DNA of 64,000 nucleotides from AC-32 sp963736055 (lineage in GTDB: Bacteria > Actinomycetota > Thermoleophilia > Gaiellales > Gaiellaceae), in assembly GCA_963736055.1 (NCBI GenBank), contig CAVTNM010000008.1:1798001-1862000 (forward strand), read 5' to 3'. The notes under the pieces were generated by a model, which was not told the DNA's origin, did no database searches, and saw only the letters and a program-made list of their open reading frames with translations. Position numbers and translations under genes: made by a program. Below, one piece after another: positions 36,225 to 44,508 of this stretch (the stretch's first letter is position 1; each line of letters begins with the position of its first letter).

Positions 36225-36675
36225 CCGCGCCATTGTCGAACGGCAGATCGGCCGGCCTCCCCGCGCCTTCAGGCGGGTGGCCGTGCGCTGCCCCTTCGGC
36301 CGCCCTGCGGTAACGGAGCAGGCTCCCTTCGACGAGTCGGGCGCGCCGTTCCCGACGACCTTCTACGTGACCTGCCGCCACCTGGTCGCCGCGATCGCCC
36401 GGCTCGAGGCTGCGGGAGGCGTCGAGCGGTGGACCCGGCTGTCGGAGGAGGATCCCGCGCTTCGCGCGAGCGTCGAGCAGGCAAACGAGGAGCAGCGGCG
36501 CATCCGCCCCGAGCTGCCCGCGGGGATCGGCGGCCAGACGCGCACGGGCGGTCTCAAGTGCCTCCACGCGCACGCGGCTTTCGCCCTCGCGCGGCCGGGC
36601 TACGAGCTCGGCGAGCGGATCCTCGCCGAGGTCGATCCGCTCTGGCCTGCGCGGTGCTGCTTCGACGCGCAGTAG
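36214..36675 (+). CDS. DUF501 family protein
   Basis: Unknown function, but a recognisable family regularly found beside ftsB/divIC in actinobacteria. The 153 residues include VERQIGRPPRAFRRVAVRC, FPTTFYVTCRHLVAAIARLE, and GIGGQTRTGGLKCLHAHAAF, where conserved Cys/His residues (CRH, CLHAHAA) suggest a metal or catalytic site. A final PARCCF pair of Cys closes the protein. GTG at 36214 is preferred because homology starts at DDDRAIVERQ; it overlaps the preceding gene by 11 nt. Confidence 0.85.
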   Translation: MDDDRAIVERQIGRPPRAFRRVAVRCPFGRPAVTEQAPFDESGAPFPTTFYVTCRHLVAAIARLEAAGGVERWTRLSEEDPALRASVEQANEEQRRIRPELPAGIGGQTRTGGLKCLHAHAAFALARPGYELGERILAEVDPLWPARCCFDAQ

Positions 36676-36685
36676 CATCGCCGCG

Positions 36686-37000
36686 ATGTCGACGGTGCTC
36701 GACAGCACGCGCCACGAGTGGCAGGAAGGCCATCGCCGGCTCCAGGCGGCCGCGGGTGACCGCCTGCTCCAGCGGCGTCTGCACGGGGAGGTCGAGATCG
36801 TCCTCGACGAGCTGCGCCGCCGGGTCGGGCAGACCTTCACGCTGGACGAGCTCGCAGCCGCGTACGCGGAGTCCGACCGCTGGGCGCAGGCAGCCGTGGC
36901 CGAGCGGGACCCCGCCCCCGGGTGGCCCACGCGGCTGGCAACCGTGCAGGAGGCCGCCTTCCACATCTACTCTCGCGGCGCCGCCGACTACCGGCCGTGA
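36686..37000 (+). CDS. Conserved hypothetical protein, helical
   Basis: No function recognised. The 104-residue protein is strongly helical and charged, with RHEWQEGHRRLQAAAGDR, VLDELRRRVGQTFTLDELAAAY and RDPAPGWPTRLATVQEAAF. It resembles small proteins found next to divIC/DUF501 in actinobacteria. ATG lies 7 nt after TAGCAT (36673-36678) with no Shine-Dalgarno sequence, consistent with a leaderless start. It overlaps the next gene by 4 nt (GTGA). Confidence 0.7.
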   Translation: MSTVLDSTRHEWQEGHRRLQAAAGDRLLQRRLHGEVEIVLDELRRRVGQTFTLDELAAAYAESDRWAQAAVAERDPAPGWPTRLATVQEAAFHIYSRGAADYRP

Positions 37001-37200
37001 GTACCCGCGAACGCCGGCGTAGGCGGAAACCGGCTCGGCGCAGGCTCATCTGGGCCGTCGCGCTGGTCGTCGTCTTCGCGATCGGGATCGCTCTCGGAGA
37101 AGCCCTGAACGACAACCCGCAGCCGGGGACGACCACCACCCAGAACCAGACCTTCACGCTTCCGCCCGAGTCGTCCACTGTCACCGTCACCACCCCGTGA
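36997..37200 (+). CDS. Small single-pass membrane protein
   Basis: 67 residues: a very basic head (STRERRRRRKPARRRL), one membrane helix (IWAVALVVVFAIGIALGEAL, about 18-37), and a Thr/Pro-rich outside tail (GTTTTQNQTFTLPPESSTVT). Function unknown. The GTG start overlaps the stop of the preceding gene as GTGA, so the two are probably co-expressed. Confidence 0.65.
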   Translation: MSTRERRRRRKPARRRLIWAVALVVVFAIGIALGEALNDNPQPGTTTTQNQTFTLPPESSTVTVTTP

Positions 37201-37247
37201 GCAAGCGGATGTTAGGAAACGACAGCTTTGGGTAGATTCGCCGCCGG

Positions 37248-37835
37248 ATGGCGCCGAACAGCTCCTCTCCGCGGCCGGCTCCCTTCGACGAGCCGGACTG
37301 GCTCACCCTCGGCCAGGCGGCGAAGTACCTCGGGGTTGCCCAGAGCACGATCCGCAAGTGGTCCGACAACGGGCGCGTGCCGGCCTTCTACACGCCGGGT
37401 GGCCATCGCCGATATCGCCGCGGCGACCTCGAGGCCTTCCTGCAGCGCTCGGGCCCGGGCGGCGTCGCTGGGCAGACCGTGCTGATCGTCGACGACGACT
37501 CGAAGATCCGCGAGTACGTTCGCGTCAACCTCGAGATGGAGGGCTACACCGTCCGGGAGGCGGGCAGCGCCGAGGAAGGGCTCGGCGTGCTCGAGGAAGC
37601 CACTCCCGACCTCGTCCTCCTCGACGTGATGATGCCCGAGGTCGACGGCTGGGAGATGCTGCAGCGGGTCCAGGAGCGGCACGGGGTCGGGGCGATCCCC
37701 GTGATCATGTTCAGCGGGAAGGTCAACGATCAGGCTGCCGAGGAGGCGACCTCGCGGGGAGCGCAGGGCTTCGTCGGCAAGCCTTTCAACCCGCAGGAGC
37801 TGATCGACCAGACCAAGCAGCTGCTGGCGAGCTGA
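37248..37835 (+). CDS. HTH (MerR/BldC-like) - receiver domain fusion regulator
   Basis: Probable transcription regulator of 195 residues with reversed order compared with classic response regulators. The N-terminal MerR/excisionase-type helix-turn-helix (about 17-65) reads LTLGQAAKYLGVAQSTIRKW and GGHRRYRRGDLEAFL. A CheY-like receiver (about 75-193) follows, with acidic pair VLIVDDDSKI, phosphoacceptor Asp in LVLLDVMMPEVDGW, MFSG as the Thr/Ser position and GKPFNPQEL with the conserved Lys. No histidine kinase is adjacent. TAGATT (37233-37238) lies 9 nt upstream of the ATG. Confidence 0.88.
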   Translation: MAPNSSSPRPAPFDEPDWLTLGQAAKYLGVAQSTIRKWSDNGRVPAFYTPGGHRRYRRGDLEAFLQRSGPGGVAGQTVLIVDDDSKIREYVRVNLEMEGYTVREAGSAEEGLGVLEEATPDLVLLDVMMPEVDGWEMLQRVQERHGVGAIPVIMFSGKVNDQAAEEATSRGAQGFVGKPFNPQELIDQTKQLLAS

Positions 37836-38368
37836 TCGGGCTCGACCGGCACCTGGAGCGCTGGGTCGTCCGGCACCGGGTGGGCTGGCTCGACTGGGTG
37901 TTCGTCGACCTCTCCCGGATCGGCACCGACGGCCTGGTCTTCCTCGTGGCAGGGCTTGTGCTCGCCATCCTCTGGCGGAGGCCGTGGCTTCTGGTCGTGC
38001 TGCTCACGGCCGACCTCGCCGCCGCCGGGGCCTCGCGGGTCCTGCAGGCGTGGATCGGCCGAGACCGGCCGCCGCTCGTCTACCCGGAGCCGAAGCCGCT
38101 CGTCCACGTTCCCGGCAGCGGAGCCTTCCCGTCCGGCCACGCCGCGACCGCCTTCGCGAGCGCGACCGTGCTCGCCTGGGCCTGGCCGCCGCTGGCGGTT
38201 CCGGCGTTCGTGCTGGCGGCCGCGATCGCCTGGTCGCGCGTCTACGTCGGCGTCCACTGGCCGCTCGACGTCCTCGGCGGCGCGGTTCTCGGCGTGGCTG
38301 TCGCTACAGCTCTTCTGAGGCTCGTAGCAGGCCGGCGACGATTACGCCCAGGGCCGCAAGCAGGCTGA
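37832..38368 (+). CDS. PAP2-family membrane phosphatase, probable CTG start
   Basis: Lipid phosphatase, possibly acting on undecaprenyl pyrophosphate or phosphatidic acid. PAP2 motifs are IGRDRPP, PSGHAATAF and SRVYVGVHWPLDVLGG in a protein with about five membrane helices. The N terminus that matches the family (GLDRHLERWVVRHRVGWLD) begins at CTG 37832, which overlaps the preceding stop as CTGA. The first GTG lies about 14 codons later, inside this conserved segment. Length is 178 from CTG. Its 3' end overlaps the convergent membrane gene by 65 nt. Confidence 0.82.
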   Translation: MIGLDRHLERWVVRHRVGWLDWVFVDLSRIGTDGLVFLVAGLVLAILWRRPWLLVVLLTADLAAAGASRVLQAWIGRDRPPLVYPEPKPLVHVPGSGAFPSGHAATAFASATVLAWAWPPLAVPAFVLAAAIAWSRVYVGVHWPLDVLGGAVLGVAVATALLRLVAGRRRLRPGPQAG

Positions 38369-38795
38369 TCCAGATGCCGATGCCGCGGCCCGCAGGCGGC
38401 GGAATCGAGTCGGGGATCGAGATCAGCCGGATCAGGACGAAGATCGTCGCGAGCGAGCCGAGCGCGATCACGATCAGGCTCTCGGGCACCGACGGCGGCA
38501 GCTCGAAGCCGAGCTCCTGGGCCGCCACGAGCGCAAGCAGCGCCAGTCCGATGAAGAAGACGAGCTTGCCGAGCACGCCCGTGTGCCAGCCGATCACGGC
38601 GAGCGTGGGGCCGGCCGTATCCGGCCCGGCGTACCAGCCGGTGAAGGGAGAGATCGTGAGCACGAGCGCCGAGATCCACGTGAGCCGGGTCCCGAGCGCC
38701 CAGAACCCGGTCGCCGGCCTGACGAAGGCGTCCTCGTCCGGCTCGAAGTAGGGCTCGTCCTGCTCGGGCGGCGGGAAGGGCTCGGGCGACTCCAC
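38304..38795 (-). CDS. Four-helix membrane protein, unknown function
   Basis: 163 residues with an acidic, Pro-rich N-terminal tail (ESPEPFPPPEQDEPYFEPDE) followed by hydrophobic segments at about 38-52, 66-95, 105-125 and 138-155. No enzymatic motif was found. It ends inside the 3' part of the convergent PAP2 gene. The gene upstream on the same strand is another small membrane protein, 18 nt away, so the pair may be cotranscribed. Confidence 0.72.
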   Translation of the reverse strand: MESPEPFPPPEQDEPYFEPDEDAFVRPATGFWALGTRLTWISALVLTISPFTGWYAGPDTAGPTLAVIGWHTGVLGKLVFFIGLALLALVAAQELGFELPPSVPESLIVIALGSLATIFVLIRLISIPDSIPPPAGRGIGIWISLLAALGVIVAGLLRASEEL

Positions 38796-38813
38796 GGCGC
38801 GGAGTATGACCCG

Positions 38814-39041
38814 TCAGAGACCGAAGAGCCGCTCGATCTGGTTCCAGATCACGATCGAGAGGCCGATGCTGGTGGCGATCACCGCGGTCAGGGCGAGCCA
38901 GAAGCGGAGCCGCGCGAGATGACGCTCCCGCGCCCGGTCCTCGCGAACGCGTCGCTTGATCCGCTGGCGCCGGTAGTTCCGGTGTACGGCCGTCGGGTCG
39001 AGCAACTCCTCCTCGACCGGCCTTCGCTCCGGCAGAGCCAT
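38814..39041 (-). CDS. Small single-pass membrane protein
   Basis: 75 residues: a highly basic cytoplasmic region (NYRRQRIKRRVREDRARERH) and one C-terminal membrane helix (about 46-66, FWLALTAVIATSIGLSIVIW). Tail-anchored topology is likely. Unknown function. Probably the first gene of a two-gene minus-strand unit. Confidence 0.65.
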   Translation of the reverse strand: MALPERRPVEEELLDPTAVHRNYRRQRIKRRVREDRARERHLARLRFWLALTAVIATSIGLSIVIWNQIERLFGL

Positions 39042-39109
39042 ACGGGCAGTCTAAGGGCATTCACGCTGGGCGGTTCCGCTGCCGCCATACTTCGGCAAGA
39101 GGGGCAAGG

Positions 39110-41776
39110 ATGGCCGTGGCCAGGGATACCAGTGACGTTGCGGGGCTCGACCACGCCCTCGCGGCGATCGTTGAGCAAGCCGCCGACCTCACGGAGGCGG
39201 ACGTCGTCGTTGCGCGGCTCGGAGACGGCGGCGGCGGGCTCATAGCGCGCGCCGTGCACGCGTCGTCTGCCTCGCTGCAGGCGGAGCTCGAAGGCTCGCG
39301 GATCAGCGCCGGGTCGATCCCGGCCCAGGAAGGCGACGAGCTCCTGCAGCTGCCGCGGCCGTTGCGGCGAGCCGCGGACAAGCTCGGCGCGACGGCGGTG
39401 CTCCAGCTTCCGATTCACGCCGGCGGCGCGGTGATCGGGTCGCTCGAGCTGATGCGGCGCCGAGGCGCCTTCGACGAGCGCGAGCGGGCACTCGCCCGCA
39501 CGGCCGCGGGCCAGGTCGCGCTGGCCCACCAGGCATTCGGCGAGGGGGACGGCGCCCACCGCTCGATGCCCGACCTGCTCGAGCTCGCGGGGGACGCGCT
39601 GGCGGCAGGATCGGAGGAGACGCGGGCTGCCGACCAGCTGGCCGCGCTCGCCGGCGAGATCACCGGCGCGACCGCGTGCCTCCTCTGGCGCTACGAGCGC
39701 GACGGGCCCGTGCTGGCCGCGCTCTGGGGCCGGGTAGCGACGGCGGCTCCGGTTGCTGCGCACGAGGCCGTTCAGCGCGCCCACGTCTCGGCCGACCCGG
39801 TGTTGCTCGAGCAGCTCGAGGGCTTTCCGGGCGACGGCGGCACCCTCGCCACCCTGCAACTCGGGCAGCCTCCGCTCGGCGCATTGCAGCTCGCCCTTGT
39901 GGCGGAGCCGGACGACGCGCTGCTCGCACGGCTCGGGACGTTCGCCGTTCGCGTAGCCCACGCGCTGCGGGCGAGCGACCGCAGGCGGACGCTCGCGGTC
40001 GAGCTCGAGCGCACCCGGGCGCTCCTGACCGTCCTCGGCCAGGCGATCGCGCAGCTCTCGCTGGCCCACACCCTGGACACGGCCGTCGACCGCGTGTACG
40101 AGCTTCTTCGCGTGGAGCGGCTCGCCGTCTATCTGGTCGAGGACGAGGGGACGACGCTCGAGCCGGCGGCCGCCCGCGGCCTCGCGGGGCCGCATGTGCG
40201 GGTCGGGGAGCGGCTGCTCGAGCTCGCGCTGGGGCCGGCGCGCGCGCATGGCCTGCTGCTGGTGCCCGACACGGTTGCCGACCCGCGCCTGGCAGGTGTC
40301 CGCGACGCGCTCGAGGAGGTCGGCCTCGAGACGGCGGTGGCAGTGCCGCTGCGAGCCCGGGAGGAGCTGATCGGCCTTCTCGCCGTCTATCCGGAACGCG
40401 GGCGGGAGTTGACCGAGAACGAGGAGTCGCTCCTGCGCGCCCTCGCGGCGCAGCTCGCCGTCGCGGTGCAGAACGCGCGCCTGCACGAGGAGACGGAGCG
40501 GCTGGGCGCGGAGCGCAAGGAGGCGCTGGATGCCGAGCGGGAAGCGGCCAAGCGGCTCCGCGCGCTGTACGAGATCTCCCGCTCGTTCACGGACACCCCG
40601 TCGCTCGACGCGACGTTCGCCGCCGTGGCCAAAACGATCGTCGAGGCCCTCGACGTCGACGCCGCGACCCTGCGCATGCCCGACGGGCGGGGCACCTCGC
40701 TCGTGCCGGTTGCCGTGCACGTTCGCGAGGAGCGGCTGACGGAGCCTTTGCGGGCGGTCCTGTCGCTGCCCCAGCCGATCTCGCTGCTGAAGCCGAGTGT
40801 CTTCCGATCCGGTGAGGCGCGCGTGCTCGACCCGGAGACCGCCGCGGCGCTCGGCCCGGCGCACGAGCCCCTGATTCCGTTCCTCGAGAAGGGCTCGTCG
40901 GCGGCGGTGATCCCCCTGACGACGCAGGCCGAGCCTCTCGGCACACTGACGCTGCTCTCGCTCGACCCCGATCGCCCGATCGCCGGGGACACGCTCGAGG
41001 CCGCCATCTCGGTGGCGGGACAGGCGGCGCTGGCGCTCGACCGCGCGCGTCTGTACCAGCAGCAGAAGGACTTCGCAGACTCGATGCAGCGCTCGCTCCT
41101 GCCACATTCGCGTCCGAAGCTGGCTGGGCTCGACGTCGGGGTCAAGTACGACTCCTCCGCTCGCGTCGACGTCGGCGGCGACGTCTACGATTTCCTCGAG
41201 CTGGCCGACGGACGCCTGGCGGTCGTGCTCGGCGACGTCACGGGGCACGGCATCGACGCGGCCGCCGACATGGCGATGGCGAAGTTCGTCTTCCGCTCGC
41301 TGGCGCGTGAGCATTCCGAGCCGGGCGAGTTCCTCTCCGCGGCGAACGAGATCGTGCTGGAGGAGATCGCCCCGGGGAAGTTCATCACGCTGCTGTACCT
41401 GACCCTGGACGCCCGGGCGGGCGAGCTCGCGTGCGCGAGCGCCGGCCATCCTCCGCCTCGCCTGGTGCGGCGGGGCGGGAGCCCAGAGTCCCTGCCGGTG
41501 AGCGGTCTTGCGCTCGGGATCGACGGTGGGCAGCGCTACGAGGAGGCCCGCGTGCATCTCGAGCCCGGCGATGCGATCGTCCTCTACACCGACGGGCTGC
41601 TCGAGGCGCGCAGGGAGGGCGAGCTCTACGGCGAGCAGCGGCTCGACGACGCCCTCGCGGCCAACGCCGGGCTGTCCGCACAGGGGCTGGCCGACGCCTT
41701 GCTGGCCGACTGCCGCGCCTTCGGCGGCGAGCTCGCGGACGACTGCGCGATCGTCGTCCTCAAGAAGCGCGGGTGA
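39110..41776 (+). CDS. Multi-GAF sensor protein with C-terminal SpoIIE/PP2C phosphatase
   Basis: An 888-residue soluble signalling phosphatase. Four GAF-like segments at about 10-145, 170-290, 300-455 and 490-650 are the likely sensing modules. A short coiled coil (ERLGAERKEALDAEREAAKR) precedes the fourth. The SpoIIE domain (about 665-888) has YDSSARVDVGGDVYDF, VVLGDVTGHGIDAAADMAM, FITLLYLTL, ASAGHPPPRLV and LYTDGLLEAR. Such enzymes dephosphorylate anti-sigma antagonists, but no RsbV/RsbW gene is nearby. It overlaps the GDPD gene as GTGA. Confidence 0.9.
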   Translation: MAVARDTSDVAGLDHALAAIVEQAADLTEADVVVARLGDGGGGLIARAVHASSASLQAELEGSRISAGSIPAQEGDELLQLPRPLRRAADKLGATAVLQLPIHAGGAVIGSLELMRRRGAFDERERALARTAAGQVALAHQAFGEGDGAHRSMPDLLELAGDALAAGSEETRAADQLAALAGEITGATACLLWRYERDGPVLAALWGRVATAAPVAAHEAVQRAHVSADPVLLEQLEGFPGDGGTLATLQLGQPPLGALQLALVAEPDDALLARLGTFAVRVAHALRASDRRRTLAVELERTRALLTVLGQAIAQLSLAHTLDTAVDRVYELLRVERLAVYLVEDEGTTLEPAAARGLAGPHVRVGERLLELALGPARAHGLLLVPDTVADPRLAGVRDALEEVGLETAVAVPLRAREELIGLLAVYPERGRELTENEESLLRALAAQLAVAVQNARLHEETERLGAERKEALDAEREAAKRLRALYEISRSFTDTPSLDATFAAVAKTIVEALDVDAATLRMPDGRGTSLVPVAVHVREERLTEPLRAVLSLPQPISLLKPSVFRSGEARVLDPETAAALGPAHEPLIPFLEKGSSAAVIPLTTQAEPLGTLTLLSLDPDRPIAGDTLEAAISVAGQAALALDRARLYQQQKDFADSMQRSLLPHSRPKLAGLDVGVKYDSSARVDVGGDVYDFLELADGRLAVVLGDVTGHGIDAAADMAMAKFVFRSLAREHSEPGEFLSAANEIVLEEIAPGKFITLLYLTLDARAGELACASAGHPPPRLVRRGGSPESLPVSGLALGIDGGQRYEEARVHLEPGDAIVLYTDGLLEARREGELYGEQRLDDALAANAGLSAQGLADALLADCRAFGGELADDCAIVVLKKRG

Positions 41777-42477
41777 TCGACCTCTACCGGCGCGACGGCC
41801 GGATGCTGAAGGTCGGCCATCGTGGCGCCGCAGCTCTCGCGCCCGAGAACACGATCGAGTCGCTGCGGCTGGCGCTCGAGCTCGGCTGCGATCTCGTCGA
41901 GTTCGACGTGCACGACGTGGGTGGGACGCTGCTGCTCGTCCACGACCGTCCCTCCGGCGACGTTGAGGGCCTGCCGACGCTCGACGAGGCGCTCGCGTTC
42001 CTCGCCGGCACCGGGGCCGGGCTGCATCTGGACCTGAAGGCGCGCGACGCGGAGGAGGCCGTCTCGGACGCGCTGCGCCGGCACGGCCTGGTCGAGCGCA
42101 CTGTGGTCAGCTCCTTCCGGCCCGAGGCTCTCCGGGCGCTGGCCCGCGTCGAGCCCGGGGTGCGCCTGGGGCTGACCTATCCCCAGGATCGCACCGGTCT
42201 CGCGGGACGACGTCTGGCCAGGCCGGTCGTCCGCGCGAGCGTGGCCGTGCTGAAAGCCGGGGTGCCCAGGCGGGTGCCGGGCCTGCTCGCCCGTGCGGGC
42301 GCGAGCGCCGCGATGCTGCACTTCGGCGTCGTCACGAGCGCGGCCGTCGCCCGTTGCCACGCCCTGGGCGTGCCCGTGCTCGTGTGGACGGTGGACGACC
42401 GCGCGTTGCTGTCGAAGCTCGACGCGATGGGCGTCGACGGCGTGATCACGAACGATCCTCGAATCTTCCGAGGCTAG
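41773..42477 (+). CDS. Glycerophosphodiester phosphodiesterase
   Basis: Hydrolyses glycerophosphodiesters to glycerol-3-phosphate and an alcohol. The TIM barrel begins KVGHRGAAALAPENTIESL (catalytic His-Arg and Glu), then CDLVEFDVHDVGGTLLLVHD with metal ligands, HLDLK, and VPVLVWTVDDRALLSKLDAMGVDGVITNDP. Length is 234, at the short end of the family. The GTG start overlaps the phosphatase stop. It may supply phospholipid breakdown products or be regulated with its upstream signalling partner. Confidence 0.9.
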   Translation: MIDLYRRDGRMLKVGHRGAAALAPENTIESLRLALELGCDLVEFDVHDVGGTLLLVHDRPSGDVEGLPTLDEALAFLAGTGAGLHLDLKARDAEEAVSDALRRHGLVERTVVSSFRPEALRALARVEPGVRLGLTYPQDRTGLAGRRLARPVVRASVAVLKAGVPRRVPGLLARAGASAAMLHFGVVTSAAVARCHALGVPVLVWTVDDRALLSKLDAMGVDGVITNDPRIFRG

Positions 42478-42490
42478 ACTTCCCGGCGCG

Positions 42491-43492
42491 ATGAGGAGGA
42501 TCGGTCTCGCGCTGCTTTTCGTGCTCGGCTTCGGCGCTGCCGGCGGGCTGTCGGCGGGCGTGGTCGCGGCCACGGGGACGACGACCGGCACGACCACCGG
42601 CACGACGACGACTGCACCGCCGCAGACGATCGCGCCCGGTGTGTCGATCGGCGGCGTCGACGTCGGCGACCTGACGGCTGCCGACGCGATCGCGAAGGTC
42701 AACGACTCCTTTGCGGAGCCGCTCCTCCTGATCGCGCCGCGTTCCCGCCTCGTCGTGACGCCCAAGCGGCTCGGCGCGGTCGCCGTCACCCGGCCGGCGG
42801 TCGCGCGTGCGCTCGCCTCGGCGGCGGGAACGGAGCTCAAGCTGCGCGTGAAGCTCAACCGCGCCCGGACGGCGAGCTACCTGGCCGTTGTCGCGCGGAG
42901 GTTCGACCGAACGCCCGCGGACGCCCAGCTCGCGCTGCGCAACCTGCGCCCCTGGGTCAGCAAGGAGCGCACCGGCCGCTCGCTGCGGCGCCAACGGGCG
43001 ATGGCCGCCATCTTCACGGCGCTGGGGGCGAACCAGCGGCTGCCGCTGCGGCTCGAGTTCACCGTGGTGAAGCCGACTGTCTCGCGCTCCTCTGTCGGCC
43101 CCGTGATCGTGATCCACCGCGGCTCGAACCGCCTCTACCTCTACAAGGGAATGCGCTTCGAGCGCGTCTTCGGCGTCGCGACCGGCCAGTCGATCTACCC
43201 GACACCGCTCGGGCGCTGGTCGATCGTGGTCAAGTGGCGGAATCCCTGGTGGTACCCACCGAACTCCGCCTGGGCGCAGGGGGAGAAGCCCGTCCCGCCG
43301 GGCCCGGGCAACCCGCTGGGGACGCGCTGGATGGGGCTCTCGGCCTCGGGCGTCGGCATCCACGGCACCCCGGATGACGCCTCGATCGGCTACTCCGCCT
43401 CGCACGGCTGCATCCGCATGCACATCAGCGACGCCGAGTGGCTGTTCAACCACGTCAACATCGGGACGACGGTCTTCATCGTCTCCGGCTGA
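42491..43492 (+). CDS. L,D-transpeptidase (YkuD) with N-terminal peptidoglycan-binding domain
   Basis: Cell-wall cross-linking enzyme. The signal peptide (about 1-27) is followed by a Thr/Gly repeat (GTTTGTTTGTTTT) and a YoaR-like domain with APGVSIGGVDVGDLTAADA. The catalytic YkuD domain (about 200-333) starts IVIHRGSNRLYLYKGMRF and ends with GIHGTPDDASIGYSASHG then CIRM, containing the catalytic His and Cys. Length is 333. TAGACT (42475-42480) lies 10 nt before the ATG. Confidence 0.92.
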   Translation: MRRIGLALLFVLGFGAAGGLSAGVVAATGTTTGTTTGTTTTAPPQTIAPGVSIGGVDVGDLTAADAIAKVNDSFAEPLLLIAPRSRLVVTPKRLGAVAVTRPAVARALASAAGTELKLRVKLNRARTASYLAVVARRFDRTPADAQLALRNLRPWVSKERTGRSLRRQRAMAAIFTALGANQRLPLRLEFTVVKPTVSRSSVGPVIVIHRGSNRLYLYKGMRFERVFGVATGQSIYPTPLGRWSIVVKWRNPWWYPPNSAWAQGEKPVPPGPGNPLGTRWMGLSASGVGIHGTPDDASIGYSASHGCIRMHISDAEWLFNHVNIGTTVFIVSG

Positions 43493-43493
43493 C

Positions 43494-44021
43494 ATGACCT
43501 CGCGACTGAAGCTCGGCGCGCAGGCACTCGCAGTCGCGCTGGTGGTCGGGCTGTTCGCGCTGCTGATCTGGAAGGTGGCACAGGGATCGCAGAAGGAGGC
43601 CGCGCCCGGCAAGCTGGCGCCCGACTTCACCCTCAGCCGGATCGGCGGCCCCGGCGAGCTGCGGTTGTCCTCCCTGCGCGGGAAGCCGGTCGTGCTCAAC
43701 TTCTGGGCCTCCTGGTGCCACCCGTGCAGGCAGGAGGCACCGGCGCTCCAGGCGCTCTCGAAGCGCTGGGGCAAGCAGCTGGTGGTGCTCGGGGTCGACG
43801 TGAACGACTTCCAGGGCGACGCCCGCGGCTTCATGCGCAGGTACGGGCTCACCTACCCCGTGGTACACGACAGCAAGAACAAGACGACGCCGACGTACGG
43901 CCTCACGGGCCTGCCGGAGACGTTCTTCATCGACCGCCGCGGCCGGATCGTCGAGCACGTGCCCGGCGAGGTCCGGCCGAAGGATCTCCGCGACGGCGTG
44001 GAGAAGGCGTTACGCGCATGA
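43494..44021 (+). CDS. TlpA/ResA-type membrane thiol-disulfide oxidoreductase
   Basis: Extracytoplasmic thioredoxin-like protein, probably reducing apocytochrome c or other exported thiols. One N-terminal membrane helix (about 9-27) anchors a redoxin domain with APDFTLSRIGG and the active site WASWCHPCRQEAP (CxxC), followed by the cis-Pro segment GLTGLPETFFID. Length is 175. It starts 1 nt after the transpeptidase stop and overlaps ccmH by 4 nt. The order TlpA-CcmH-CcdA indicates a cytochrome c maturation unit. Confidence 0.9.
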   Translation: MTSRLKLGAQALAVALVVGLFALLIWKVAQGSQKEAAPGKLAPDFTLSRIGGPGELRLSSLRGKPVVLNFWASWCHPCRQEAPALQALSKRWGKQLVVLGVDVNDFQGDARGFMRRYGLTYPVVHDSKNKTTPTYGLTGLPETFFIDRRGRIVEHVPGEVRPKDLRDGVEKALRA

Positions 44022-44485
44022 GGCTGCTCGCGCTCGTCCTGGCGGCGCTGCTGCTGGCCGCGCCGGCGGCGGCGAGCGAGCGCCATCCGACCCAGGGCGA
44101 GCTGGAGAGCGAGCTGATGTGCCCGATCTGCGCGGGCGAGACGCTGGCTCAGTCCGATTCCCCGGCGGCGCAGCGGATCAAGGCCTACATCGCAACCCGG
44201 ATCGCCGCCGGCGACACGCGCAGCGAGATCAAGGACAACCTGGTGGCGATCTGGGGCCAGCGCATCCTCGCGGCCCCTCCGCGGCACGGGTTCAACCTCC
44301 TCGCCTGGGCATTGCCGCTCGTGGGGCTGGTGGGCGCCGCCGGGATCATGGGGCTCCTCGCCTGGCGCTGGACCCGGGTGCGCGAGCCCGAGCCCGCGCC
44401 TGAGCGCTGGTCGCTGAACGGGCACCCGCTCGATCCGGAGGAAGAGCGCCGGCTCGACGAGGAGCTGGCCCGTTTTGACGGCTAG
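44018..44485 (+). CDS. ccmH: Cytochrome c-type biogenesis protein CcmH
   Basis: Keeps apocytochrome c haem-binding cysteines reduced for haem ligation. The signal peptide (about 1-20) is followed by the hallmark ESELMCPICAGETLAQSDSP (CxxC), a three-helix bundle, a membrane helix (about 94-115) and a charged tail ending RRLDEELARFDG. Length is 155. ATG overlaps the TlpA stop as ATGA. No ccmF was found in the window, so the rest of the system must lie elsewhere. Confidence 0.92.
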   Translation: MRLLALVLAALLLAAPAAASERHPTQGELESELMCPICAGETLAQSDSPAAQRIKAYIATRIAAGDTRSEIKDNLVAIWGQRILAAPPRHGFNLLAWALPLVGLVGAAGIMGLLAWRWTRVREPEPAPERWSLNGHPLDPEEERRLDEELARFDG

Positions 44486-44508
44486 CGTCGAGCCGGGAGG
44501 CGTGAGCT

